From NCBI RefSeq assembly GCF_019431455.1, contig NZ_JAHYSR010000004.1:96342-160341 (forward strand): a stretch of 64,000 nucleotides of DNA, given 5' to 3'. The notes beneath the pieces are model-generated. The model worked only from the letters and a program-made list of their open reading frames with translations, did no database searches and was not told the DNA's origin. A program made the translations under genes and the position numbers. Positions 25,455 through 35,419 of the stretch are shown here, piece by piece (position 1 is the stretch's first letter; every line of letters begins with the position of its first letter). This DNA comes from Paracoccus bogoriensis (GTDB taxonomy: Bacteria > Pseudomonadota > Alphaproteobacteria > Rhodobacterales > Rhodobacteraceae).

Positions 25455-26284
25455 GCGCGCAGACCCTTGCCCGCGCCTGGTCGATCCGTCGGTCCGACGG
25501 AATGGTTCTGGGCTTCACCGATCACGATCGCCGCCTGCAATTCGGTGGCGTGACCTTTCGGCCCGATCACGGGCTGACGGCGCGGGCCATCAGCCAGGCA
25601 ACCGGGCTTGCCGTGGACAACAGCGAGGCCGTCGGTGCCCTGAGCGACGATGCCATCACCGAAATCGACCTGTTGTCGGGCCGGTGGGACGGGGCCAGCC
25701 TGCGCATGTGGGAGGTGAACTGGCGCGATGTCAGCCAGCGTCGGCTGGTCTTTCGCGGCACGCTTGGCGAAGTCTCGCGCGCGAATGGTGCCTTCCGCGC
25801 CGAGTTGCGCGGTCTGGCTGAGCCGCTGAGCCACGCGCAGGGCCGGATCTATCATCCGCGCTGCACCGCCGAACTGGGCGACGCTTCGTGCAAGCTGCGG
25901 TTGGACAGGCCGACCTGGACGGTCGAGGTGGCAGTGCAGGGGTTACAGGATGGGCGGGTCTTTTCCATGTCCGCCTTTCCAGCCTATGATGCGAACTGGT
26001 TCGAGGGCGGCACATTGGAGGTTCTGGACGGCGCAGCCATGGGTCTGCGCGGGCGGATCAAGAACGACACCGCCCGCCCGGGCCAGCGCCGCGAGATCGA
26101 GCTTTGGGCCGGGCTTGCCATCCCCCCCGCCCCGGGGGACCGCATCAGGCTGGTCGCTGGCTGCGACAAGGCCGCCGATACCTGCCGGTTGAAGTTCTCG
26201 AACTTGCTGAATTTCCGCGGCTTTCCGCACCTGCCTCCAGAGGATTGGCTGCTCGCGCCCAAGCTGGGAGGGCGCCATGGATGA
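25451..26284 (+). CDS. GTA orfg13: tail hub protein with four-Cys (Fe-S) site
   Basis: A 277-aa DUF2163/phage_BR0599-type tail hub protein. Features: ARAWSIRRSDGMVLGFTDHD, and two Cys pairs, HPRCTAELGDASCKL (C-x8-C) and VAGCDKAADTCRLKFSN (C-x6-C). In R. capsulatus the orfg13 hub is reported to hold an iron-sulfur cluster, and these four Cys are the obvious ligands here. It overlaps orfg12 by 4 nt and orfg14 by 8 nt. Confidence 0.92.
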   Translation: MSAQTLARAWSIRRSDGMVLGFTDHDRRLQFGGVTFRPDHGLTARAISQATGLAVDNSEAVGALSDDAITEIDLLSGRWDGASLRMWEVNWRDVSQRRLVFRGTLGEVSRANGAFRAELRGLAEPLSHAQGRIYHPRCTAELGDASCKLRLDRPTWTVEVAVQGLQDGRVFSMSAFPAYDANWFEGGTLEVLDGAAMGLRGRIKNDTARPGQRREIELWAGLAIPPAPGDRIRLVAGCDKAADTCRLKFSNLLNFRGFPHLPPEDWLLAPKLGGRHG

Positions 26285-26705
26285 GCCGCGCGAAGTTGCC
26301 ATCGCGCGCGGCTGGCTGGGCACGCCCTATGTCCATCAGGCCAGCACGCGCGGTGCGGGGGCCGATTGTCTGGGTCTGATCCGCGGCATCTGGCGCGAGA
26401 TTCACGGCGCCGAGCCCGAGTCCCCGCCCCCCTATAGCGGTGACTGGGCGGAATGCGGTGGCGTCGAGGTCTTGTGGCAGGCCGCGCTGCGGCATCTGCG
26501 CCCAGTTCCTGCCGATGCGCCCCTTGCCGCGGGGCAGGTGCTGCTGTTCCGGATGCGAGAAGGCGCGATCGCCAAGCATCTGGGGCTGGTCTCGGATGCC
26601 GAGGGAACGCGCTTCATCCATGCCTATACGTCTCATGGGGTCATCGAGAGCCCGCTGACGCGGCCTTGGGCGGGCCGGATTGCGGCGCGGTTCCGTTTTC
26701 CCTGA
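26277..26705 (+). CDS. GTA orfg14: NlpC/P60 cell-wall peptidase
   Basis: A 142-aa tail-tip peptidase thought to open the recipient's peptidoglycan. The catalytic Cys is in GAGADCLGLIRGIWRE and the catalytic His in AIAKHLGLVS, with a third polar site in RFIHAYTSHGV. This order is that of NlpC/P60 enzymes. The start overlaps the orfg13 stop. Confidence 0.93.
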   Translation: MDEPREVAIARGWLGTPYVHQASTRGAGADCLGLIRGIWREIHGAEPESPPPYSGDWAECGGVEVLWQAALRHLRPVPADAPLAAGQVLLFRMREGAIAKHLGLVSDAEGTRFIHAYTSHGVIESPLTRPWAGRIAARFRFP

Positions 26706-26732
26706 CACATCCTGTTTGCGAAGGAAGAAAAC

Positions 26733-29700
26733 ATGGCCACGATTGTCCTGTCTGCCGTTGGCGCATCGCTTGGGGCGGGGTTTGGCGGCACGGTCCTGGG
26801 CCTGTCGGGCGCGGTCCTGGGACGCGCGGCGGGCGCGCTGGCGGGCCGGGTGATCGACCAGCAATTGCTGGGCGGCGGGGCCCGCGCGGTCGAGACCGGG
26901 CGCATCGACCGGCTGCGCATCCAGGCGGCCGGTGAGGGTATGCCCATCCCGCGCGTCTGGGGACAGATGCGGATGCCGGGTCATGTCATCTGGGCCTCGC
27001 CCCTGACGGAGGTCACGCGCAGCCAGTCGGTGCGCGGCGGCAAGGGCGCGCCCCGGACGCAGGTGACCGAGGTCAGCTATCGCTTGTCGGTTGCGCTGGC
27101 GCTTTGCGAGGGGCGCATTCTCAGCGTGGGGCGGATCTGGGCGGATGGCGAGGAGATTGCGCAATCCGACCTGAACATGCGCGTCTATCGCGGAGGCGAG
27201 GCGCAGATGCCGGACCCCGCCATCGCCGCGATCGAGGGCGACGCAGCCCCCGCCTATCGGGGCACGGCCTATGTCGTGCTGGAGGATCTGAACCTTGAGC
27301 GGTGGGGCAACCGGATGCCGCAACTGAGCTTCGAGGTGACGTGCCCCGCCCGCGACGGCACCGGTGTGTCGCGCGATGTGCAGGCGGTCGCGCTGATCCC
27401 GGGAACGGGCGAATATTCGCTGGCCACCACCCCCGTCACGACCGAACTTGAACCGGGCGAGGCGCGCAGCTTCAACGTCAACACCCCGATGGGCGGGACG
27501 GATTTCCGCGCCTCGCTGGATGTGCTGGGGAGGGAATTGCCCAACGTCGGCTCGGTCTCGGTGATCGTGTCGTGGTTCGGCAGCGATCTGCGTATCGGCG
27601 AATGCCGGGTCGAGCCCAAGGTCGAATTCGCCAGCAATGACGGCACGCAGATGCCTTGGCGCGCCGGCGGCATCGACCGTTCGCAGGCGCGCGAGGTTGC
27701 GCGCGTCATGGGTCGGCCCATCTATGGCGGCACCCCCTCGGACCAATCGGTGATCGAGGCGATGCGCGCGCTGACTGCCTCGGGACGCAAGGCGATCTTC
27801 TATCCGTTCATCCTGATGGAGCAAATCGCGGGCAACGGCCTGCCGGATCCCTACGGCGCCAGCGAGCAGCCGGTCATGCCCTGGCGCGGGCGTATTACGA
27901 CACGTATCGCGCCCGGCCGCCCCGGCACCACCGACCTGACGGCCGCTGCCACCGCCGAAGTGGCGGCGTTTTTCGGCATTGCGCAGCCCGGAGACTTTAC
28001 TCGCGAAGGCGATCTGGTCCGGTATGACGGGCCGGACGAATGGTCCTATCGCCGCTTCATCTTGCATTACGCGCATGTCTGCGCTGCGGCGGGCAATGTC
28101 GATGCCTTCCTGATCGGCAGCGAAATGGTCGCGATGACCCAGATCCGGGGGCCGGACAACAGCTATCCGGCAGTCGCAGCCTTGCGCCAGCTTGCCGCCG
28201 ATGTGCGCGGCATCCTGGGGCCGAATGTCAAGATCGGTTACGCCAGCGACTGGTCGGAATATTTCGGCCACCATCCCGGCAACGGAGAATTGTTCTTCCA
28301 CCTCGATCCGCTGTGGTCGGACCCCAATATCGACTTCATCGGCATCGACAACTACATGCCTCTGTCCGACTGGCGCGATGGCGACGATCATCTGGACGCG
28401 CATTGGGGCCGCATCGACAATATCGACTACCTCAAGTCCAACATCGCCGGCGGCGAGGGTTACGACTGGTACTATGCCAGCGAGGCCGATCGCGATGCAC
28501 AGATCCGCACGCCGATCACCGACGGCCTCTATGACGAGGCCTGGGTCTGGCGCTACAAGGATCTGAAAAGCTGGTGGCAGAACCTGCATTACGACCGCCC
28601 CGGTGGGGTGCGTAGCCGACAACCGACGGGCTGGGTGCCGGGCTCGAAACCCTTCTGGTTCACCGAATTCGGTTGTGCGGCGCTGGACAAGGCGACGAAC
28701 CAGCCCAACAAGTTCCTGGATGCAATGAGTTCGGAAAGCCAGCTGCCCTGGTATTCCAACGGCACCCGGAACGACGCGATCCAGGCCGCCTATATCGAGG
28801 CGATGATGGCCTTCTGGAACGATCCGGCGAACAACCCCCGCATGGCGGATGGCCGCTTCATGGTCGATCCGGGCCGCGCGCATGTCTGGGCCTGGGATGC
28901 CCGCCCCTATCCCGCCTTCCCTGGGCGGCGCGACCTGTGGTCGGATGGTCCGGCCTGGGATCGTGGCCATTGGCTGAACGGTCGGGCAGGGGCGGTGACG
29001 CTGCGCGCGGTCGTGGGCGATCTGTGCCGGGCCGCCGGAGTGGCGGCCTGGGATGCGTCGCGCCTGTCGGGCGTGGTGCGCGGCTATGCGCTGACCGGGC
29101 AGGAAAGCGGGCGTGCGGCCTTGCAGCCTCTGATGCTGGCCTATGGTTTCGATGCAGTCGAGCGCGATGGCGTCCTGACCTTCGTGATGCGCGACGGGTT
29201 GGCCAGGGTGCGGCTGGGGCCTGACGATCTGGCGGTCGCGGGCGATCTGTCAGGCTTCGAGGCGACCCGCGCGCCCGAGGCCACGGTTGCAGGTCGCGTC
29301 AGGCTGAGCCATGTCGAGGCGGGCGCCGATTATGCCGTCGCTGCCGCCGAAGCCGTGGGCGTGGGTTCGGCCCGCCGCTCGGTTGCCGAGACCGAGTTCC
29401 AGATGGTCCTGACGCGCCCGGAGGGCCGCGCCATCGCCGATCGCTGGCTGGCCGAGGCCGAGGTCGCGCGCGACACCGCGCGATTTGCGCTGCCGCCTTC
29501 TCGGGTCGATCTGGCACCGGGTGATGTGGTGATCGTCGAACGTCCCGGGCTGCCCGACAGTCGCTGGCGGATCGACCGGGCCGAGCGGGCGGGCGTCATC
29601 ACACTGGAGGCTGTGCGCGTCGATCCGGGGCTATACCGCCCGGCGATCAGCCACCAGGAACAGGGCAGTATCCGGCGCTACCAGCCGCCCATGCCTGTCC

Positions 29701-30617
29701 GTCCGGTCTTTCTGGACCTGCCGTTGCTGCGCGGAAACGAGGTGCCTCATGCGCCCTGGCTGGCCGTCTCGGCGCATCCTTGGCCAGGGACGGTCGCAGC
29801 CTGGGTTTCGGATGATCCGGATGGCGGTTTCGACAGAAACCTGCTGCTGGACCGTCGCTCGCTGATCGGGCGCACGCTGACGCCGCTTGCGCGTGCCAGG
29901 CCGGGTGTGCTGGATCGCGGGCCGGGGCTGCGGCTGCGTCTTGCCAACGACCCGATCGCGTCCGTCACAATGCGGGCGCTGCTGGCAGGGGCAAATGCGC
30001 TGGCGATCGGGGATGGCAGCCTCGAACGGTGGGAAGTGATGCAATTCGCTCGCGCGGAACTGGTCGCCCCCAATATATGGGAGATCAGCCTGCGCCTGCG
30101 CGGGCAGGCCGGGACCGACGCGATGATGCCCGATGTCTGGCCCGTCGGCAGCACGGTCGTGATGCTGGATGGTGGTCCTCGTCAGGTCGATCTGCCGCCC
30201 TCGGCCCGCGGGCAGGAGCGGTTCTGGAGAATCGGGCCCGCGCTGAGATCGCCCGACGATCCCAGCTATCGCAGCCTCGGCACCGTGGTTCGGGGGATCG
30301 GTCTCAGACCCTATGCCCCCTGCCATCTGCGGCTTGAAGGCCGAAGCCTGTCCTGGGTCCGGCGCAGTCGCATCGAGGGCGACGGCTGGGACGGTCCCGA
30401 CATCCCGCTTGGCGAGGAGCAGGAACGCTACCTCTGTCAGGTCATCCAGAACGGCCAGACGCGCCTTGATGTGACGGTCGGCGCTCCGCAGCATGACCTG
30501 CCGCAGGCGCTTTTGACCGAATTGATGCAAGCCGGAGCCTTCACGGTGCGCGTCGCGCAATTGTCGCAGACCTTCGGGCGCGGCCTCTTTGTCAGGAGAG
30601 ATTTCAATGTCCAGTGA
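26733..30617 (+). CDS. GTA orfg15: megatron / TIM-barrel host-contact tail protein
   Basis: The largest GTA gene, 1294 aa. The N-terminus is a glycine-rich hydrophobic stretch (GASLGAGFGGTVLGLSGAVL) followed by the rcc01698-type N-terminal domain (IPRVWGQMRMPGHVIWASPL). The middle is the GTA TIM-barrel domain with NVDAFLIGSEMVAMTQIRG, GYASDWSEYFGHHPGNGEL, FIGIDNYMPLSDWRDGDDH and KPFWFTEFGCAALDKATNQP. The C-terminal third is a beta-rich phage tail hub/fibre region. It forms the tail spike that penetrates or binds the recipient. It overlaps the DUF2793 gene by 11 nt. Confidence 0.94.
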   Translation: MATIVLSAVGASLGAGFGGTVLGLSGAVLGRAAGALAGRVIDQQLLGGGARAVETGRIDRLRIQAAGEGMPIPRVWGQMRMPGHVIWASPLTEVTRSQSVRGGKGAPRTQVTEVSYRLSVALALCEGRILSVGRIWADGEEIAQSDLNMRVYRGGEAQMPDPAIAAIEGDAAPAYRGTAYVVLEDLNLERWGNRMPQLSFEVTCPARDGTGVSRDVQAVALIPGTGEYSLATTPVTTELEPGEARSFNVNTPMGGTDFRASLDVLGRELPNVGSVSVIVSWFGSDLRIGECRVEPKVEFASNDGTQMPWRAGGIDRSQAREVARVMGRPIYGGTPSDQSVIEAMRALTASGRKAIFYPFILMEQIAGNGLPDPYGASEQPVMPWRGRITTRIAPGRPGTTDLTAAATAEVAAFFGIAQPGDFTREGDLVRYDGPDEWSYRRFILHYAHVCAAAGNVDAFLIGSEMVAMTQIRGPDNSYPAVAALRQLAADVRGILGPNVKIGYASDWSEYFGHHPGNGELFFHLDPLWSDPNIDFIGIDNYMPLSDWRDGDDHLDAHWGRIDNIDYLKSNIAGGEGYDWYYASEADRDAQIRTPITDGLYDEAWVWRYKDLKSWWQNLHYDRPGGVRSRQPTGWVPGSKPFWFTEFGCAALDKATNQPNKFLDAMSSESQLPWYSNGTRNDAIQAAYIEAMMAFWNDPANNPRMADGRFMVDPGRAHVWAWDARPYPAFPGRRDLWSDGPAWDRGHWLNGRAGAVTLRAVVGDLCRAAGVAAWDASRLSGVVRGYALTGQESGRAALQPLMLAYGFDAVERDGVLTFVMRDGLARVRLGPDDLAVAGDLSGFEATRAPEATVAGRVRLSHVEAGADYAVAAAEAVGVGSARRSVAETEFQMVLTRPEGRAIADRWLAEAEVARDTARFALPPSRVDLAPGDVVIVERPGLPDSRWRIDRAERAGVITLEAVRVDPGLYRPAISHQEQGSIRRYQPPMPVRPVFLDLPLLRGNEVPHAPWLAVSAHPWPGTVAAWVSDDPDGGFDRNLLLDRRSLIGRTLTPLARARPGVLDRGPGLRLRLANDPIASVTMRALLAGANALAIGDGSLERWEVMQFARAELVAPNIWEISLRLRGQAGTDAMMPDVWPVGSTVVMLDGGPRQVDLPPSARGQERFWRIGPALRSPDDPSYRSLGTVVRGIGLRPYAPCHLRLEGRSLSWVRRSRIEGDGWDGPDIPLGEEQERYLCQVIQNGQTRLDVTVGAPQHDLPQALLTELMQAGAFTVRVAQLSQTFGRGLFVRRDFNVQ

Positions 30618-31317
30618 AACCGCCCGTCTTCAGATGCCCCTGCTGCAACCCGCTCAGGCGCAGAAACATGTCACAGTGAACGAAGCGTTGATGCGGCTGG
30701 ATGCCAGCGTCAATCTGGTGATCCAGAGCGTCTCGCAGGTCATCCCGCCGCTGGCCGTTCTGGATGGGCAATGCTGGAGCGTGCCCGCGCAGGCCGAGGG
30801 CGCCTGGGCCGGGCAGGGCGGAAGGCTGGCCATCGGGTCGAATGGCGGCTGGGTCTTTCTGCCGCCGCGTGCAGGGATGCGGGCCTTCGTGGCAGATCGC
30901 GGCCTGCCCGCCATCCATGACGGGACTGACTGGGTCGTCGGCGGGTTGAGCCTTTCCGTCAGCGGCGCAGGGATGATGGCCGGCATGGCCGAGGAGGATG
31001 TCGCGATCACCACAGGCAAACAGATTACCACGCAGCTTTTCATCCCCTCGGGCGCAATGGTCATCGGGGCGGTGGCGCGGGTCACATCGGCGCTGTCGGG
31101 CACGCTGACGAGCTGGCGCATGGGCACGGCGGGAGCGACGAACCGCTTCGGTCAGGGCCTGGGCAAGGCCGAGGGGTCTTTTGCACGCGGAATGCTTGGG
31201 TCACCGATGACCTATTACGCGCCCGAGCCCCTGTTGCTGACGGCCGAGGGCGGCGATTTCGCGACCGGGCGCGTGCGTGTGTCGGTTCATTGGTGGGAGC
31301 TGCGCTTGCCGCGTTAG
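30607..31317 (+). CDS. DUF2793 protein at the end of the GTA cluster, candidate tail fibre
   Basis: A 236-aa protein starting with the DUF2793 hallmark (LQMPLLQPAQAQKHVTVNEA, LMRLDASVNLVIQSVSQVIP) and ending in a beta-rich carbohydrate-type domain. The ATG at 30607 follows AGGAGAG inside the end of orfg15, so it is co-translated with the tail genes. DUF2793 proteins occur on phage and GTA fibres; the fibre role here is inferred from position. No convincing terminator follows before cysE. Confidence 0.8.
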   Translation: MSSETARLQMPLLQPAQAQKHVTVNEALMRLDASVNLVIQSVSQVIPPLAVLDGQCWSVPAQAEGAWAGQGGRLAIGSNGGWVFLPPRAGMRAFVADRGLPAIHDGTDWVVGGLSLSVSGAGMMAGMAEEDVAITTGKQITTQLFIPSGAMVIGAVARVTSALSGTLTSWRMGTAGATNRFGQGLGKAEGSFARGMLGSPMTYYAPEPLLLTAEGGDFATGRVRVSVHWWELRLPR

Positions 31318-31342
31318 GTTGCGGCTTTGGCCCGCCCGCTTT

Positions 31343-31371
31343 TCCTGACCTGCAAGATGCGTTAGTCAGGA
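31343..31371 (+). promoter_or_regulatory. Inverted repeat between the GTA cluster and cysE
   Basis: TCCTGAC (31343-31349) and GTCAGGA (31365-31371) are perfect inverted arms with a 15-nt loop, 33 nt before the cysE start. It could be an operator or a weak hairpin. Nothing else was seen in the 86-nt gap. Confidence 0.35.
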
Positions 31372-31403
31372 CAGGAACATGATCGGGTGGGCCAGGAATG
31401 ACC

Positions 31404-32225
31404 ATGCACTCTGCCACGAAAGAGCCTCTGTCGGCCGATCGCGACGCGATCTGGTCGCAATTGCGGCACGAGGCGCGGATGGCCGTCTCGGACGAACCGC
31501 TTCTGGGCTCGCTGATCCATGCGGGGCTTCTGCACCACCAGAGCCTCGAGGCCGCGCTGGCATACCGCTTTTCGCTGAAACTGGCTTCGGGCGAGATGTC
31601 CGAGCAGATCCTGCGCGAAATTGCCGACGCGGCCTATGCAAGCGCGCCCGAACTGGGAGATGCAGCACGGGCCGATCTGATGGCGGTCTATGACCGCGAT
31701 CCGGCGACGCATCGGTTGTTGCAGCCGGTCCTGTTCTTCAAGGGATTCCAGGCGCTGCAGGCCTATCGGATGGCGCATTGGCTGTGGCAGCAAGGGCGGC
31801 GCGACATGGCCTATTTCGTGCAGATGCGCTGTTCGGAATGTTTCGGCGTCGATATCCACCCTGCGGCACGGATCGGGACCGGGGTGATGATCGACCACGC
31901 CCATTCCATCGTCATCGGCGAGACCGCCTGTGTCGGAAACGACGTGTCGATGCTTCATTCGGTCACGCTTGGCGGGACCGGCAAGGAGGACGGCGACCGT
32001 CATCCCAAGATCGGCGACGGCGTGCTGATCGGGGCGGGCGCCAAGGTTCTCGGCAATATCCGCGTGGGTCGCCATTCGCGGATCGCCGCCGGTTCGGTCG
32101 TGTTGCACGAGGTTCCGCCCTGCAAGACCGTGGCGGGCGTTCCCGCGCGTGTCATCGGGGATGCGGGCTGCCCTGAGCCCTCGCACAGCATGAACCAGTT
32201 GCTGCGCGCCGAGGATTGCAGCTAG
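31404..32225 (+). CDS. cysE: Serine O-acetyltransferase
   Basis: Makes O-acetylserine for cysteine synthesis. The 273-aa product has an N-terminal helical domain (ETA-type: DPLL-like [20 protein letters not shown]) and a C-terminal left-handed beta-helix: [60 protein letters not shown]. The catalytic His-Asp pair lies in MIDHAHS. AGGA at 31394-31397 touches the ATG at 31398 but is well spaced for ATG 31404, which is chosen. cysE next to the GTA cluster is a familiar order in Rhodobacterales. Its stop overlaps pyrD's in CTAG. Confidence 0.94.
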   Translation: MHSATKEPLSADRDAIWSQLRHEARMAVSDEPLLGSLIHAGLLHHQSLEAALAYRFSLKLASGEMSEQILREIADAAYASAPELGDAARADLMAVYDRDPATHRLLQPVLFFKGFQALQAYRMAHWLWQQGRRDMAYFVQMRCSECFGVDIHPAARIGTGVMIDHAHSIVIGETACVGNDVSMLHSVTLGGTGKEDGDRHPKIGDGVLIGAGAKVLGNIRVGRHSRIAAGSVVLHEVPPCKTVAGVPARVIGDAGCPEPSHSMNQLLRAEDCS

Positions 32226-33280
32226 AGCCAGTCGGCCATGCCGCTGCCGGTCAGTTCGCCGAGGGTGATGCCCTCGACCGCGAGGCGACGGTCGAGATCG
32301 TGGGCGATGCGAGGGATCAGCGACAGGCCCTGATAGATCATCGCCGAATAGATCTGCACCGCGCTGGCACCGGCACGCAGCTTCTGCCAGGCATCCTCGG
32401 CGCTGGAGATGCCGCCGACGCCGATGATCGGCAGGCACCCCTGCGTGTCGCGGTAAAGCTGCGCCACAACGCGGGTCGATCGCTGAAAGATCGGACGACC
32501 CGACAGACCACCTGCCTGCGAGACATGCGGTCCGCTGACCCCGTCGCGCGATAACGTCGTGTTCGTGGCGATGATCCCGTCCAGACCCAGATCGCAGGCA
32601 ACGGCGGCAATCTGGGTGATCTCGGCCCGGGACAGGTCGGGGGCGATCTTGACCAGAACCGGCGGGCGGCGTGCCAGGCTGTCGCGCGCCTCGATCACGC
32701 CTTGCAGCAGGGCCGTTAGAGCCTGGGCGCCCTGAAGCTCGCGCAGTTTCTCGGTATTCGGAGACGAGACGTTCACAGTCAGGAAATCGGCGTGATCGCC
32801 AGCCATGCGAACGACCCGCGCGAAATCGGCAGCGCGGTCGGCGCTGTCCTTGTTGGCACCGATGTTCAGGCCAACGGGAATGCCGGGCGGGCGTGCGGCC
32901 AGACGCGCGGCGATTGTCTCGGCGCCATCATTGTTGAAGCCGAAACGGTTGATGATCGCCTGATCGCCGGTCAGCCGGAACAGGCGCGGTTTCGGATTGC
33001 CGGGCTGCGGGCGCGGCGTCGCGGCGCCCACTTCGACAAAGCCGAAGCCGGCCCGCATCAGCGGGCCAATCACGCGCGCGTTCTTGTCATAGCCAGCCGC
33101 CAGCCCAACCGGGTTCGGCAGGTCCAGTCCGGCCAGCCGTAGCCGCAGCCGCTGGGATGTGACCGGGGCACCCGTCAGCGGCACCAGCCCTGAAGCCAGC
33201 GCCCTGATCGACAGGTCATGTGCCCTTTCAGGGTCCAGGCGGTGCAAGAGGGCAAGGCCCGCGCGCTCGATCAGCGTCAT
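32222..33280 (-). CDS. pyrD: Dihydroorotate dehydrogenase (quinone), class 2
   Basis: Membrane-associated flavoenzyme of pyrimidine synthesis, 352 aa. An N-terminal helix ([20 protein letters not shown]) targets it to the membrane. The barrel has [13 protein letters not shown], the substrate loop [11 protein letters not shown], the class 2 catalytic Ser in [16 protein letters not shown], and [10 protein letters not shown]. Its ATG follows directly on the stop of the DUF952 gene (TGAATG), so the two form an operon. Confidence 0.95.
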   Translation of the reverse strand: MTLIERAGLALLHRLDPERAHDLSIRALASGLVPLTGAPVTSQRLRLRLAGLDLPNPVGLAAGYDKNARVIGPLMRAGFGFVEVGAATPRPQPGNPKPRLFRLTGDQAIINRFGFNNDGAETIAARLAARPPGIPVGLNIGANKDSADRAADFARVVRMAGDHADFLTVNVSSPNTEKLRELQGAQALTALLQGVIEARDSLARRPPVLVKIAPDLSRAEITQIAAVACDLGLDGIIATNTTLSRDGVSGPHVSQAGGLSGRPIFQRSTRVVAQLYRDTQGCLPIIGVGGISSAEDAWQKLRAGASAVQIYSAMIYQGLSLIPRIAHDLDRRLAVEGITLGELTGSGMADWL

Positions 33281-33616
33281 TCAGGCAACTCCGGTCTGGT
33301 GCCGCCCGTCCGGACCCCGCCTCAGCGGACGCCACGCGGCAACGTCGTCCATCGTCAGCGGCCGGTAGAGATGGGGAAAGAGATCGCCCCCGCGCGCTGG
33401 CTCCCATTTAAGGGCATCGCCCAGCGTCGCGGCGTCGCAGCTGACCAGGACCAGATCGTCCTCGTCCACAAAATGACGCAAGAGTGTGCTTTCCAATTGG
33501 GCTGAGGTCGAGAAATGAATATAGCCGTCGGCCAGATCGACGGGTGCGCCCTCGGTCCGGTTCTCGACCTGAAACTGACGCCATTCGGCGGCGCGAAGGA
33601 TCTTGTGGATCATCAT
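33281..33616 (-). CDS. DUF952 family protein
   Basis: A 111-aa cytoplasmic protein of the DUF952 family, recognised by MIHKILRAAEWRQFQ, DGYIHFSTSAQLESTLLRHF and DLVLVSCDAATLGDALKWEP ending in FPHLYRPL. Tandem ATG codons at 33616 and 33613 are both possible starts. It lies directly upstream of pyrD with no gap. Function is unknown; the fold is related to ADP-ribosyl-transfer type domains only by weak suggestion. Confidence 0.8.
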   Translation of the reverse strand: MMIHKILRAAEWRQFQVENRTEGAPVDLADGYIHFSTSAQLESTLLRHFVDEDDLVLVSCDAATLGDALKWEPARGGDLFPHLYRPLTMDDVAAWRPLRRGPDGRHQTGVA

Positions 33617-33751
33617 GGCGGCATTTGCCTCGGGCCGACGCCCGCGGTCAAGCCCCGGCAAGTTCGGCGGATATTCGTGAGTGGAATTGACCCGGCCAGG
33701 TGACTGGGCCAACCTTCAAGGCGTCGTCAATGCGTCTGAAGGGAACAGCCC

Positions 33752-35350
33752 ATGACCCGACTGCTTGCCGCTGCCTCTGCCCTGGCCTTGATCGCCGGCA
33801 CCGCACAGGCCGAGACCGTCCTGCACATCCTGCACACCAACGACCTTCACAGCCGGATTGAGCCGATCGGCGCCACGGACAGCACCTGCGGCGCCGAGGC
33901 GCGCGAGGCGGGCGAATGTTTCGGCGGCGTGGCCCGAATTGCCGCCAAGGTCGCAGCCCTGCGCGCCGAGATCGAGGCGGCGGGCGAGAAGGTCATCCTG
34001 CTGGATGCGGGCGACCAGTATCAGGGGTCGCTGTTCTACACGACCTACAAGGGCGCCGATGTGGTCGAGTTCATGAATGCCATCGGTTACGACGCGATGG
34101 CCGTCGGCAATCACGAATTCGACGACGGTCCCGAAGGTCTCGACGTGCTGCTGTCTGGCGCAAACTTTCCGGTGATCTCGGGCAATATCGACGTGTCGCA
34201 ATCCAACTTGCTGGCTGGGCGCGTGCCGCCCCATGTCGTGCTGGATCTGGACGGAACGCGAATCGGTCTGGTTTCGGCCCTGGTGATGGACACGCCCGAA
34301 ACCTCGTCGCCGGGTCCGAACGTGATCTTCCGCGACGACATCGACAGCCTCAAGGCCGGGGTCGAGGCTCTCTCTGCCGAGGGTATCACGAAGATCATCG
34401 CGCTGACCCATTCCGGCTATCTGCGCGATCTGGACTATGCCGCCGAAGTGCCCGGTCTGGATGCGATCGTGGGTGGCCATTCGCACACGCTGCTGGGCGA
34501 CATGGAGGGAGCAGTCGCGCCCTATCCCACGTTGATCGCCGGACCGGACGGCGCGGATGTGCCGGTCGTGCAGGCCTATGCCTATGGCAAGTATCTGGGC
34601 CATCTTCGCCTGACCTTCGACGATGAGGGCAATGTCACCTCGGCCGAGGGGCAGCCGATCCTTCTGGACAATTCGGTCCCCGAGGACGAGGCTATCGCCG
34701 CCCGCGTGGCCGAGATGAGCGCGCCCATCGACGAATTGCGCGCGACCGTGGTGGCCCGCAGTCTGGCCCCGATCGACGGCAGCCGCGAAACCTGCCGCGC
34801 GCAGGAATGCGAGATGGGCAATCTGGTCGCCGATGCGATGCTGGACCGCGCCAGCGGGCAGGGCGTGACCATCGCCATCCAGAACGGCGGCGGCCTGCGC
34901 GCCTCGATCGACGAGGGCGAGGTCACGATGGGCGAGATCTACACCGTCCTTCCCTTCCAGAATACGCTGGCGACCTTTGAACTGGACGGCGCCGACATCA
35001 TCGCGGCGCTGGAGAACGGCGCCAGCCGGATCGAGGAAGGCGCTGGCCGCTTCGCGCAGGTCGCCGGGCTGAAATACACGATAGACCCCGCCGCCGAACC
35101 GGGACAGCGCATCAGCGAGGTGATGGTGCGCGACGGCGATGACTGGGTGCCCATCGACCCGGCAGCCAGCTATGGGGTGGCCACAAACAACTACATGCGC
35201 AGCGGTGGCGACGGTTTCGATGTCTTTGCCGAGAATGGCCGCAACGCCTATGATTTCGGTCCCGACCTGGCCGAGGTCGTGGCCGGGTATCTGGCCGCCG
35301 CCGAGGATGGCTATCAACCGGTTCTGGACGGGCGCATCACGTTGCGCTGA
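33752..35350 (+). CDS. Periplasmic 5'-nucleotidase / UshA-type metallophosphatase
   Basis: A 532-aa exported enzyme that strips phosphate from nucleotides. Signal peptide LLAAASALALIAGTAQA, then the metallophosphatase motifs LHTNDLHSR, LDAGDQYQGS, AVGNHEFDDG, ALTHSGY and VGGHSHTLL. The C-terminal nucleotide-binding domain has EMGNLVADAMLDRA, QNGGGLRASIDEG and TVLPFQNTLATFEL. AAGGGAAC precedes the ATG. It faces away from the DUF952-pyrD operon. Confidence 0.93.
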   Translation: MTRLLAAASALALIAGTAQAETVLHILHTNDLHSRIEPIGATDSTCGAEAREAGECFGGVARIAAKVAALRAEIEAAGEKVILLDAGDQYQGSLFYTTYKGADVVEFMNAIGYDAMAVGNHEFDDGPEGLDVLLSGANFPVISGNIDVSQSNLLAGRVPPHVVLDLDGTRIGLVSALVMDTPETSSPGPNVIFRDDIDSLKAGVEALSAEGITKIIALTHSGYLRDLDYAAEVPGLDAIVGGHSHTLLGDMEGAVAPYPTLIAGPDGADVPVVQAYAYGKYLGHLRLTFDDEGNVTSAEGQPILLDNSVPEDEAIAARVAEMSAPIDELRATVVARSLAPIDGSRETCRAQECEMGNLVADAMLDRASGQGVTIAIQNGGGLRASIDEGEVTMGEIYTVLPFQNTLATFELDGADIIAALENGASRIEEGAGRFAQVAGLKYTIDPAAEPGQRISEVMVRDGDDWVPIDPAASYGVATNNYMRSGGDGFDVFAENGRNAYDFGPDLAEVVAGYLAAAEDGYQPVLDGRITLR

Positions 35351-35419
35351 AGCGTCAGCCTTTGCACGGCGGGCCAGATGCCGGTTGGCTTGGCCCGCTC
35401 GATGCGCTAACCCCGTGAA

